Positions 10,362 through 19,800 of a stretch of DNA of 64,000 bases are shown in pieces. The notes under the pieces are model-generated. The model was not told the DNA's origin and did not search any database. It worked only from the letters and a program-made list of their open reading frames with translations. Each line of letters opens with the position of its first letter. Position 1 is the stretch's first letter. The position numbers and the translations under genes are program-made. The DNA comes from Hygrocybe punicea. Taxonomy: Eukaryota; Basidiomycota; Agaricomycetes; Agaricales; Hygrophoraceae. The DNA lies in the NCBI GenBank assembly GCA_963556145.1, contig OY744462.1, positions 5,084,001 to 5,148,000 on the forward strand, read 5' to 3'.

Positions 10362-12862
10362 ACAGGGTAACCGAGGTGTTCCCCATGCCACAGGGTGATA
10401 TCCGCATGAAGCAACGACGCCTGAGTAAACACAGGTGGGTGCACGGCTTCGATTTCGCATCAGGCTTCTATGCTGTCGTTATCCCAAAGGAAAGCCGACC
10501 CTACCTCGCATTCTACATCGAGGGACGGGGGTTCTTCACCCAAAAGCGAATGCCATTCGGCCTCACGGGTGCACCTTCCACGTTCGCACACACCACGGCA
10601 CAAGCGTTGGGCGACACACTTACAACACTAGCGCTGGAACTGTTCGTGGACGACGGCGGAATGGCCGGGGATGACTTCAACGAGATGCTAACCCGCACGC
10701 GACACTTTTTCCAACAAGTCCGAGAAACAGGCCTTTCCCTATCAGCGAAGAAGTCTAAGTTCTTCATGACCGAAATGATTTTCGCGGGCTCCAAAGTTGG
10801 GCCTGATGGGGTCCAAGCCGACGAAACCAAGCTCACGGCGGTAGTTGATTGGCACACACCACCGGACCTCCTTGCACTATCGAGTTTCTTGGGACTGACA
10901 GGCTTCTTTAGGGACCTGATACGAGGTTATGCCAGGATCGCACAGCCACTCACAGACCTACTTCAATCAGCCGCAATACCAAGCAACGCTGGGAAGAGCG
11001 CATACCGAGCTGCCCTCTGCAATGCCAAGCTCCACGGCAGATGGACCAAGGGACACCAGAAGTGTTTCACCAACCTGAAAACCGCTCTCACATCGGACCC
11101 CGTCCTCGCAGCGCCACGTTTTGATGGTACACCTTTCATAATCACCTCAGACGGATGTAAAGAGGGCTTTGGAGCAGTCTTGTCCCAACGGATGACAGTG
11201 ACAAGACCCAGCGGAAAGGTGGTGACCAAATTACACCCCATTGCATACGCCTCGAAATGGACCTCTCCCAGAGAAGAGCGGTACAAACCGTTCTTGCTGG
11301 AATTTGCTGCCCTCAAGTTCACGCTAGACAAGTTCGACGATATTGTGTGGGGCTTCCCCATCAAGGTGGAGACTGACTGTCAGGCACTACGCGACGTGCT
11401 GGTTAGCACAAACCTCAATGCAACCCACGCCCATTGGCGGGACGGCATCCTGGCACACCAAATAGTCGACGTGCGCCACATCCCAGGCCGTGTCAACCTG
11501 GTCGGTGACACACTCAGCCGCAGGGACAAAGAGCTGCCCAGAGTACCAGAGGACGGCAGCGAGTGGTCAGTCACACCCGATTGGGAGGTATCCCACGGTC
11601 TCGCGTACGACCTGTTCACGGTGAGCGAAGCCACATCCGACCTGCACAAGTCACTAGGCAGCCGATTCCAGAACAAGCGTATATTCGTCGAGGTCATCGA
11701 CGCCCTACTTCAAGTCCCCACGAATGCATCCGACCGCGACAAACGGCGAGCGGCCCACCACACGAAGGACTTTTTCATCGATGACAACCGACTATGGAAG
11801 CTAGGCAGCACCACCCCCGCGAGACCCACCTCACGCCGCGAGTGCATTACAAAGGTGGAAGCAACAGCGCTAGCCAGAATAGAACACAACAAGACACACA
11901 TGGGTCGCGACCTCATCAAGACCCAACTACTGAGCAGGGTGTGCAGCCCCATGATCGACGCTTCCATCACAACTGCAATTCGTGAATGCGGACGATGCAA
12001 AAACTTCAGAAACACACACATCCACGCACTGCTACAACCCATCATCCGGCACCGACCGTTCAAATTATTGGTTGGCGACTACCTCTCCATGCCAACTAGC
12101 AAGGGTGGGTTCACGAAAATCAGCCTGTACGCTGACGTATTCTCTAGGAAACTCTGGGCTTTCAAGGTGAAATCGGCCACAGGCAAGGCAACCATCGACA
12201 GCCTCGAGAAAATAGGCAATGCATTCATACCACCAGAGGCGCTCATGGTAGACGGCGGGTCACACTTCGATTGTGATATAGTGCGTACCCACTGCGAGGC
12301 TGTAGGAACTAAACACCACGTCATAGCCGCGTACTCCCCCTGGATCAACGGTCTGATAGAAGGCTCAAATAAAATCCTCCTTAACATGCTGAAGCGGCTG
12401 TGTGCCCCTGGCTTGGGAGAGGATGAATATGAACAGATGGCAGTCAAAGATATTCCGAAGACATGGCCCGAACACCTCGATGCTGCGGTGAAAAGTTTAT
12501 CCAATCGTATCTTACCTTCACTGAAATTCTCCCCTAATGAGCTCCTGCTTGGCTCAATAGCCACACCCCAATCCACACACGACCCTGCAACCATACCGTT
12601 ACCATCCGAAGATGATGTTGAGGTCCACATGGCCTACACTGACCAACTGAGATTTGACGGTCTATCGTGCGCTGTTGATCATGCGGCTAAACGCAAGGCA
12701 TCTTTTGATGCAAAAGTCTTATGGAAAGCTCCAAGGGAAGTGACATTCGCTCCCGGTCAACTAGTACAGGTATACCGAAGCGACCTGATCAATGTATTTG
12801 CTAGCGAGCACAAACTAGTGCCCCGTTGGTCCCCCCCACGTCGCGTGGTGACTAGAATATGA
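10322..12862 (+). pseudogene. Ty3 pol: RT-RNase H-integrase
   Basis: Reverse transcriptase with the substrate region 'HGFDFASGFYAVVIP', the 'MPFGLTGAPSTF' box and the catalytic box 'LFVDDGGMAGDDF' (FVDD). RNase H follows ('IITSDGCKEGFGAVLSQ', 'LEFAALKFTLDKF', 'VETDCQALRDVLV'). The integrase has an HHCC zinc site ('HNKTHMGRDL...ECGRCKNF') and the D,D,E core ('VGDYLSM', 'MVDGGSHFD', 'PWINGLIEGSNKILLNML'). The frame closes at TGA 12860-12862, but the conserved tail 'NSYTLETLNGIPLTGTFNAR' continues in the same frame to a second TGA at 12944-12946 and then into an acidic tail ending at 13108. There is no chromodomain. Confidence 0.9.
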
Positions 12863-13108
12863 AATTCATATACCCTCGAAACCCTCAACGGTATTCCCCT
12901 GACAGGCACTTTTAACGCCCGACGAATCAGAACTTTCGAACCATGAAGTGGAACGAAGATGGCACAGGCCGAGGAAGCAAGGCTCGAGGAGCTGAGCTCA
13001 GACACGACCCCAGACATGGAATTGGAAGTGGGTGATGATGCTGAGCCAGAGGTAGTGACACTGGATTTCCCGGATGAGGCTGAGGATGGAGATGTCGAGG
13101 ACCTGTAG
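12863..13108 (+). pseudogene. Ty3 pol acidic carboxy tail
   Basis: Same frame as pol, cut off by TGA 12860 and again by TGA 12944. After the second stop an ATG at 12959 opens a 49-codon acidic stretch ('DDAEPEVVTLDFPDEAEDG') ending at TAG 13106-13108. Because the frame is continuous with pol, it is read as the end of Pol and not as a separate gene. Confidence 0.6.
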
Positions 13109-13126
13109 CGACGAGGGCGTCGCTAT

Positions 13127-13138
13127 GAGAGAGGGGGG
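13127..13138 (+). other. Polypurine tract of Ty3 element
   Basis: GAGAGAGGGGGG, ending 4 bp before the 3' LTR start at 13143. This is the expected plus-strand primer of an LTR retrotransposon. Confidence 0.75.
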
Positions 13139-13142
13139 CACT

Positions 13143-13297
13143 TGTAGTGGTGGTGCCTGGCCAATCACGTGACCTGTGCTCCCACGGTTGGTTTCCCTTT
13201 ATAGCAGATTCCTGTAGTAGAGACCCCAGACCAGATTAGTTGACAACTCTTTCCTCGATTCCCTCCCTGATCTCCTGAGTTCCCTCGGACCACCCCA
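13143..13297 (+). repeat. 3' LTR of Ty3/gypsy element
   Basis: 155 bp; 152 positions match the 5' LTR. Two of the three differences are GTCGACGAC (5') against GTTGACAAC (3'), both CpG transitions. It is followed by the CCGG duplication. Confidence 0.92.
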
Positions 13298-13301
13298 CCG
13301 G

Positions 13302-13803
13302 TTACCATTCCATTCCGGAATCCATTGTCACTTCAGCCCCCATTGCGATTTCCAGTCCCGATTCCGGTCCCGCACCCGTACCTGTCGCAGTCATTTCACC
13401 TCCAGAACAGATCCCATCCTCGATCCCGTCCTCGATCCTGCCCACTGTCGTTCATTCCACCCCCCACGTTCATGCCGGTCCTTCGTATACTCCATCCCCG
13501 TCATCGTGTTCCCCATCCCCATCCACTCTAGTGCCTGTCGAGACCATTGTTTGTTTACAGGTTTTGTCGTCCAGTCCCGTGTTGTTCCCATCCGAGCCCC
13601 TTCCTGATTTATCGATGCCAGTCATTGATTCTGTCTTGCCTTCCGGTCCCGTTCCCGATTTGTCCATTCCGTTTCCTATTTCGTCCCCACCAGTTTCCGT
13701 CTATGAACTCATGCTGGACCTGCTCCCATTTGCTCTGGATTCTCTAGATATAGACATTCCGTCCCTGTTATTGCTGCCATATTGTCGCCCTCCCAGTCTA
13801 TAG
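13302..13803 (+). pseudogene. Gag-like ORF, 3' part (after Ty3 insertion)
   Basis: Continues codon 210 of the gag-like ORF that begins at 5587. Open for 166 codons to TAG 13801-13803. Low-complexity, rich in Pro, Ser, Val and Ile ('PVPVAVISPPEQIPSSIPSS', 'LPSGPVPDLSIPFPISSPP'). No zinc knuckle was seen in this copy, unlike the - strand copy at 2598-3281. The open frame across the junction shows that the ORF was intact when the Ty3 element landed. Confidence 0.65.
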
Positions 13804-13870
13804 AAAATACAGGATATCATCCCCCCCTCACGTCTTATCACCGTACTTCAGTTCTATTTCTTAGTCCACT
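13799..13870 (+). repeat. Direct repeat, leader copy 2
   Basis: Second copy of the about 70-bp repeat at 5394-5464. It starts at the stop codon of the split gag-like ORF. A short further stretch (13867-13900) still resembles the first leader but lacks about 35 bp. It may mark the end of the gag element or the start of a truncated neighbour copy. Confidence 0.75.
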
Positions 13871-14118
13871 CTTTGTCCTTTCCCATACTCTCCTTCTGAG
13901 TCCGGAACCCCTGGATTCAGGTTGGATTGACTAGACCTCTAAAGAAACTAATTCCTCTGATCACTTTCTAGCTGATCACCCTTTTCGTAGATTCCCATTC
14001 CGGGTCTACAACAGAACTCGCCATCACATCATAGGGAAACTAGGATTGACCATATGAGAGATTCCGTGCCCAAAGGGAGAGACTGCGTATCACCGTTCTC
14101 GTATGCGATGTTGCGTTC
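13871..14118. other. Repeat-island spacer
   Basis: No gene seen. On the - strand, 14030-14118 continues the frame of the gag copy at 14119-14793 past its stop codon ('ERNIAYENGDTQSL'), so it is decayed gag sequence. Confidence 0.4.
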
Positions 14119-14793
14119 TCAAGGAGAGATCTGACCTTTGTCTAAAAGGAACCCTGAGATCCAGATGAACTCGCAGTAATATTCGTTAAGTTTGGCGCGA
14201 GTACAGATGCCATAACTGGTTTGGGTGTGGGTAAGACAGTCAAGATCTGCCATGGTGTACCAATTATTGTCTTCCATGCCCAGGTATAGCACGAGTACGC
14301 TCCTTTTGAATGTTGTGTAATTGGTGCCGGTCACGCTAGGCAGACTCGCCCAAAGCTCATAATCGCTAAGGGATGTGTAGTGCAGACTATGCTTAATGTG
14401 GCCTGCGTTGTTGAGGCTGGCATTGGCAGCAAGTAGCTCAACTTCTTCGAAGAAGTGGTTTAGGTTGAGCGGGTTCCCATTGAAGGTCGGGGCCATAGAA
14501 TGACCATGAGCAGGCATTTGTTGTGGGGTGACATGGGGAGCAGTAACATGGGGAGTGGTTGAAGATCCGGAGGTCAAAGTCATTGTTGTAATAGGAATTG
14601 GCTGAGATGGAACAGTTGTTGGGTGTACAATGGGCAGGTCGGGTAATGTGGACGATGATGGCGTGGGCGAAGACAAGGACAAAGTTTTCGATATCGAGAG
14701 CAAAGACATGGACGGTGGTTCGAACGAAGTCGAGGTCAGGGATGTAGGTGATGCAGGTGTGGAACTAAGATCGGATGAGTTGGGTGTTATCAT
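14119..14793 (-). pseudogene. Gag-like remnant, amino half
   Basis: Amino half of the gag-only family on the - strand: a Ser/Thr/Pro-rich leader ('LSSPTPSSSTLPDLPIVHPT') and the conserved core 'FNGNPLNLNHFFEEVELLAA' and 'LSDYELWASLPSVTGTNYTT'. It matches the + strand copy at 5587 ('GDEHDLPHFFDEIDMLG'). It ends at TGA 14119-14121, and homology continues faintly beyond. The LTR-like repeat 15080-15756 lies upstream on the same strand, so this is the 5' half of one element copy. Confidence 0.7.
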
Positions 14794-15079
14794 AATAATC
14801 AGTATATTGACCGATTCGAGGCTGTCGGATGAGAGATATAAGGGGGTATTTGACCCTGAGATGAGCAGGAGATTGTTGTGTTGAGTGAGGTGATCAGGTA
14901 CTAGTTGGAAGAAGTCCTTGTCAATTGTCGGGTCGAAGGCGGCTAGAGAAAGTTCTTGTTGAAGAGTTCTTCACAGAAGGTCTCAAAGATGACAGTCAGA
15001 GGGAGATACGGGAAGAGGAAGCTATGGTGGTGCTAAACTATTCCTCGCGGTGGGCTCCAGATGATCCTAACCTGGGGGG
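14794..15079 (-). other. Leader of - strand gag element
   Basis: Untranslated leader between the LTR-like repeat and gag. On the - strand it contains 'TGGAGCCCACCGCGAGGAAT' (near 15040-15060), shared with the + strand copy at about 5470-5490. The junction with the LTR reads CCCCCCAGGTTAGGATC. Confidence 0.5.
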
Positions 15080-15756
15080 TGTCAGCGTAAAAGTGACAAG
15101 GAATAGTTAGCAAGCTTCAGTAAGTGAAAAGAGACAAATGAGTAGAAAGCTGCTGAGTAAAACTACTAATAACTATCGAAACCAGGCTAAGCTGATGAAG
15201 CCAACAATGTTGGGTATGGCAGGTCGGGTGTCGGGTGACGAGGGGTGTAGGAATAAAGACGGTAGAATGACGGGGAGAGTGTCGAGGAAACCGACGAGTT
15301 ATATGAGCGATGGATTTTACTGAGAGACTGAGTCTGAGTGAGGGGAAATGGGGGAACTGGTTTCTTATTTTGACATGGCGCTTGGGCACCATTTTTATAC
15401 TACAAAAATCTCTATCTAGATTTGGACGAGAGTCCTCAGCCGATGAGAGAGAACAAAGAGGAATGAAAATGGGGAAATGAGAAGTGGGTTGTGAGGCGAC
15501 GATGACAGGAAAATGGAGGGGAAAGCAAATATCCAAGAAAATGATCTAAAGATTCATACATATCTCTGAAAGGACGAGGGGATGCGTATATAAGGCAAGT
15601 CTGAAGTCAGGAATCGAGTCCGATGAGATCCATCTGCAATAATTGGGATTCCATGAGTTTAGGAGGTGGACCGACCTTGTATGCAAGCAGCCGTGCTAGT
15701 CGGTATGCATCAGGTTACGTTGGGTTCGAGTGTGGATCGCTAGAGACATCGGGTCA
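15080..15756 (-). repeat. LTR-like repeat, copy B (gag-only family)
   Basis: TGTCAG... to ...GGGTCA, homologous to copy A (3887-4673). It carries a TATATAAGGCAAG box at 15587-15599. The right end merges with an inverted-repeat element starting at 15755. Copy B is about 110 bp shorter than copy A, mostly because it lacks the CACGT expansion. Confidence 0.6.
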
Positions 15757-16137
15757 GTATTCAATGGCTCCTTTGAACACAAAAACTTAACCTAAAATGC
15801 CACAGGTAGCCAATTATCTTGAACAAAATCTGAGCAGACCAAAAGTTGCTCATATATTTAAAGACCTCTCATACCAATTTTCAAAGAAATCTGTTAATAT
15901 TTGAATGTTTTATGATCAAAATATTAGTGTTCAAAGGAGTGATCAGATTTTTCTCAGCTGTGTGAATATTCAGTTTCTATTTTCATTGGTGGTTCTGAAT
16001 AAAAATCAATATCCATATAGGTTCACATGATACACTGAAGGAAATAGAACACTTTTTAGCAGTAGAAATCAGTACAGAATCAATTATATTAGGGTGTTCA
16101 AAGGACTGGTAGTGTTCAAAGGAGCCATTGAACACTG
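15755..16137. mobile_element. 383-bp TIR element (CAGT ends)
   Basis: Twenty-six-bp terminal inverted repeats with one mismatch: left end CAGTATTCAATGGCTCCTTT (15755 on), right end (16112-16137) its reverse complement, ending GCCATTGAACACTG. A CAGT start and a TA after the right end fit Tc1/mariner-type MITEs. The left TA is not preserved where the element abuts the LTR-like repeat. GTGTTCAAAGGA occurs twice more inside (about 15929 and 16094). AT-rich, no coding capacity. Confidence 0.7.
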
Positions 16138-16314
16138 TATCAATTATCTATGCAAAAATTATACTTGAGGCTGCAGTGAGAAATCCAATACTGACATTTT
16201 GTTAAAAGGTGGGCATGTGCTAGTATATCTGTAGCCAGTTTAGGGTAAACTCTATGTATCTGAATAAAAGATATATTGACATCCTCCCAGTTTTGGAAGC
16301 TGTAAAATTCAATT

Positions 16315-16460
16315 CAAAATACATCCTTTAGATCTTTAATGGCTTGTTATGCACCCTGCAAAATGCCTGTTTGTATGGGTTTTGCGGGATGCAAAATTAT
16401 ATTATACAAGCTGTCAAAGATTTTGCAAGTGAACAAAAGGAATCTAAAGGATGTATTTTG
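16315..16460. repeat. Small inverted-repeat element upstream of FKS1
   Basis: A perfect 19-bp inverted repeat: CAAAATACATCCTTTAGAT at 16315-16333 and its reverse complement at 16442-16460, enclosing about 110 bp that has several GCAAAAT-type motifs. It resembles a minimal MITE. It lies about 360 bp upstream of the FKS1 start codon. Confidence 0.6.
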
Positions 16461-16567
16461 ATTGACTTCTATAACTAGGTGCAAAATTTATATCAAGCTC
16501 CCAATAATTTTGCAATAATTTTCCGGTGCCAGTTTCCAAATTTGATTCGTGCTTTCGTAACATGTAC

Positions 16568-16574
16568 TATATAA
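16568..16574 (+). promoter_or_regulatory. Candidate TATA box of FKS1
   Basis: TATATAA about 250 bp upstream of the FKS1 ATG. The surrounding 13-mer TATATAAGGCAAG is identical to one in the LTR-like repeat copy B (15587-15599). Confidence 0.4.
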
Positions 16575-16821
16575 GGCAAGGGTGCGTGGGAAGTTGGATT
16601 CACCACACAACAATTTGTATAATAATTGGTTACGGATTCCCACGATCGAACTCTCCATCATTGTATTTCTCAAGCTCTTTCCCCACTCACTCCCTTGCTA
16701 GGCTCTTTCGCTGTCGTTTTTTTACATCGACGCAACGCTAGCTTGTTGCCGTCCATTCGTTGCATTCTGTCGAGCCACCTTCATTTTGACCGACATTTGA
16801 CTCTTTTGGTGCGACGTCGCC

Positions 16822-19800
16822 ATGCCTCCACAAGGCTATGGCTTGCCCTCGAACCCTCGAAATCCATTTGCTACACCACAGCAAGGAGTTCCCCAAACAT
16901 ATCCTCAATCCAGAAGTGATTATGAAGTTGATTCTGATGTGGGTGATAGCTATGGAAGCGCCAACGGAAGCACCACCCGTCTAGCTGGTAGTTTGCCTTA
17001 CTACGACCAAACTGGTGAGTTGACAGTTGAAGATAGTGTCTGTTACGAATTTGTGATATTTGCGCAACGTCGAACATCTTGTGGCATTAATTGGAGCCAT
17101 TTATATGGTCAGGATTCTCTGGAATTCCTGGCGGAAAATGCTCTCCTGTGCGCTGTGGCGCTCTATGAAAACCTTGGCGTTCGATGCTAATGCTTCTACT
17201 CAGGTCCTGATGCAGATAGCCGCCGCTACAACACTTTCTCTGTCGATTCTCATGGAAGCGCACAGAGTATCTCCCCTCTTTTTGATGTTGCACAGTCAGG
17301 GATTTCCGAGCCCTACCCTGCCTGGTCCGCGGATCGTCAAATTCCCATGTCAATGGAGGAAATTGAAGACATTTTTCTTGACCTCACCCAAAAATTTGGA
17401 TTCCAAAGGGATTCTATGCGTAACATGGTGAGAGCCTAACGATCGTCCACCCAATTGACTGTGAACTAATGTGAGCATTGTTAGTTTGACTTTACTATGC
17501 AACTCCTGGACTCTCGTGCTTCTCGCATGACTCCCAATCAAGCTCTCCTCACTCTTCATGCTGACTACATCGGCGGCCAACATGCCAACTACCGAAAATG
17601 GTACTTTGCTGCCCAGCTTAACCTTGATGATGCAGTCGGTCAATCACAAAATCCCGGTCTTCAACGTCTCAAGAGTGCGAAAGGTGGCCTTCTCAAAACT
17701 GGTGGTCCCAAGTCACTTGATAGCGCTCTCAATCGGTGGCGCAATGCTATGAACAACATGAGCCATTACGACCGGCTTCGGCAGATTGCCTTGTATCTCC
17801 TATGTTGGGGCGAAGCTGGGAATGTTCGGTTCGCACCAGAGGCTTTATGCTTCATATTCAAATGCGCGGACGATTATTATCGGAGTCCGGAGTGCCAAAA
17901 CAGAATGGACCCGGTACCAGAGGGGCTTTATCTCAATACCGTAATCAAGCCGTTGTATCGCTTCATGCGCGATCAGGGGTACGAAGTGGTCGATGGCAAA
18001 TTTGTCAGGAAGGAGAAGGATCACGACGAGATTATTGGGTATGATGATATCAACCAGTTGTTCTGGTACCCAGAAGGTCTTTCAAAGATCATACTTAACG
18101 ACGGCGTAAGTCTGATTCCCTGCTATTGACGGGAATTTTATTTACGCTGGAATTAGACACGCCTTGTCAATGTGCCACCCGCCCAACGCTTCACGAAGTT
18201 CAGCCGTATTGACTGGAATCGTGTTTTTTTCAAGACATACTTTGAAAAACGGTCCCTTGCACATCTCTTGGTCAACTTCAACCGCGTGTGGATCTTGCAC
18301 ATCTCAGTATATTATTTCTACACTGCCTTCAACTCTCCCAAAGTCTATGCTCCCCACACCAAACCAAATCCTTCCGCCCAGATGACGTGGTCGGCTACTG
18401 CTCTTGGTGGTGGTATATCTACCTTGATCATGATATTCGCTACTCTTGCCGAATTCTCCTACATCCCAACGACTTGGCACAATGCATCGCATTTAACGAC
18501 GCGGCTGGCTTTCCTTCTCGTCATCCTTGCGCTGACTGTTGGACCAACTTTCTACATTGCCATGGTTGACGGTCGACCGGCACAGAATCAGATCCCCCTT
18601 ATCATCGGTATCGTACAGTTCTTCATCTCAGTTGTGGCGACAATTTCATTTGGCATTATTCCTTCTGGACGGATGTTTGGTGATCGTGTTGCTGGCAAAG
18701 CGCGCAAGTACATGGCATCGCAGACCTTCACCGCTTCCTATCCCGAATTGACTCGCAACGCACGTATTGCGTCCATCATGCTCTGGCTCCTCATATTTGG
18801 ATGCAAATTTTCGGAGTCCTATTTCTTTCTGTCGTCGTCATTCAGTAGCCCTATCGCAGTCATGGCGCGCACTAAGGTCCAGGGATGCAATGACAAGCTG
18901 TTTGGAAACATGCTGTGTGCAAATCAGGTGCCATTTACTCTAACCATCATGTACATCATGGATTTGGTGCTCTTCTTTTTGGACACATATCTGTGGTATA
19001 TTATTTGGAATGTGGTGTTCAGTATTGGACGGTGCTTCTCCCTCGGTCTGTCAATCTGGACCCCTTGGAAGGATATCTTTACGAGACTTCCGAAGAGGAT
19101 ATATGCTAAACTATTGGCCACTGCGGATATGGAGGTCAAGTACAAGCCCAAGGTATCCTGGTTCCATTTTCTGATGCGGACAGTGGAACTAATGATTTCA
19201 CGAAAAGGTTCTGGTTTCTCAGATCTGGAACGCGATCATTATATCCATGTACCGCGAACATCTTCTTGGCATTGAGCACGTCCAGCGCCTCCTTTACCAC
19301 CAGATTGACGGCGCTGATGGCCGTCGTACACTCCGGGCACCCCCCTTCTTCACAAACCAACACGGTTCAGGCTTCAAGGGCAACTTTTTTCCATCTGGAG
19401 GCGAAGCTGAGCGCCGCATCTCTTTCTTTGCATCATCACTCACCACGGCACTCCCCGAACCCCTTGCAGTCGAGGCTATGCCTACTTTCACCGTGTTGGT
19501 ACCTCACTATTCTGAGAAGATCTTGTTGAGCTTGCGCGAGATCATCAGAGAGGAGAATCAAAGTACGCGTGTTACGCTTCTGGAGTACTTAAAACAGTTG
19601 CATCCGGTCGAATGGGACAACTTCGTGAAGGATACCAAGATTCTTGCGGAAGAAACGGATGCTATCGACGGCACGACGAGCATGAATGGCAATGAAAAGT
19701 CCCGCAGAACGGACGACCTGCCCTTCTATTGCATCGGCTTCAAGACGTCGTCCCCAGAGTATACCCTGCGCACTCGCATATGGGCATCGCTTCGCGCCCA

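Larger units (their letters stand above)
6216..13297 (+). mobile_element. Full-length Ty3/gypsy LTR retrotransposon
   Basis: 7082 bp bounded by two 155-bp LTRs (6216-6370 and 13143-13297), each beginning TGTAGTGGTGG and ending GGACCACCCCA. It is flanked by a 4-bp target duplication CCGG (6212-6215 and 13298-13301). The internal order is gag with a zinc knuckle, protease, reverse transcriptase, RNase H, then integrase, which is the Ty3/gypsy order. A polypurine tract (13127-13138) precedes the 3' LTR. The LTRs differ at 3 of 155 positions, two of them CpG transitions, so the insertion is recent. The copy is not autonomous: it has three in-frame TGA codons, two frameshifts in pol and a 530-bp insertion in the protease region. 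Confidence 0.93.

Noticed and set aside
12959..13108. Separate acidic small gene
   Set aside because: It is in frame with pol after a TGA and lies just before the polypurine tract, so it is the end of Pol.
3226..15756. RIP (repeat-induced point mutation) as cause of decay
   Set aside because: Changes cluster at CpG on both strands, not at CpA, and RIP is best known from Ascomycota; CpG deamination fits better.
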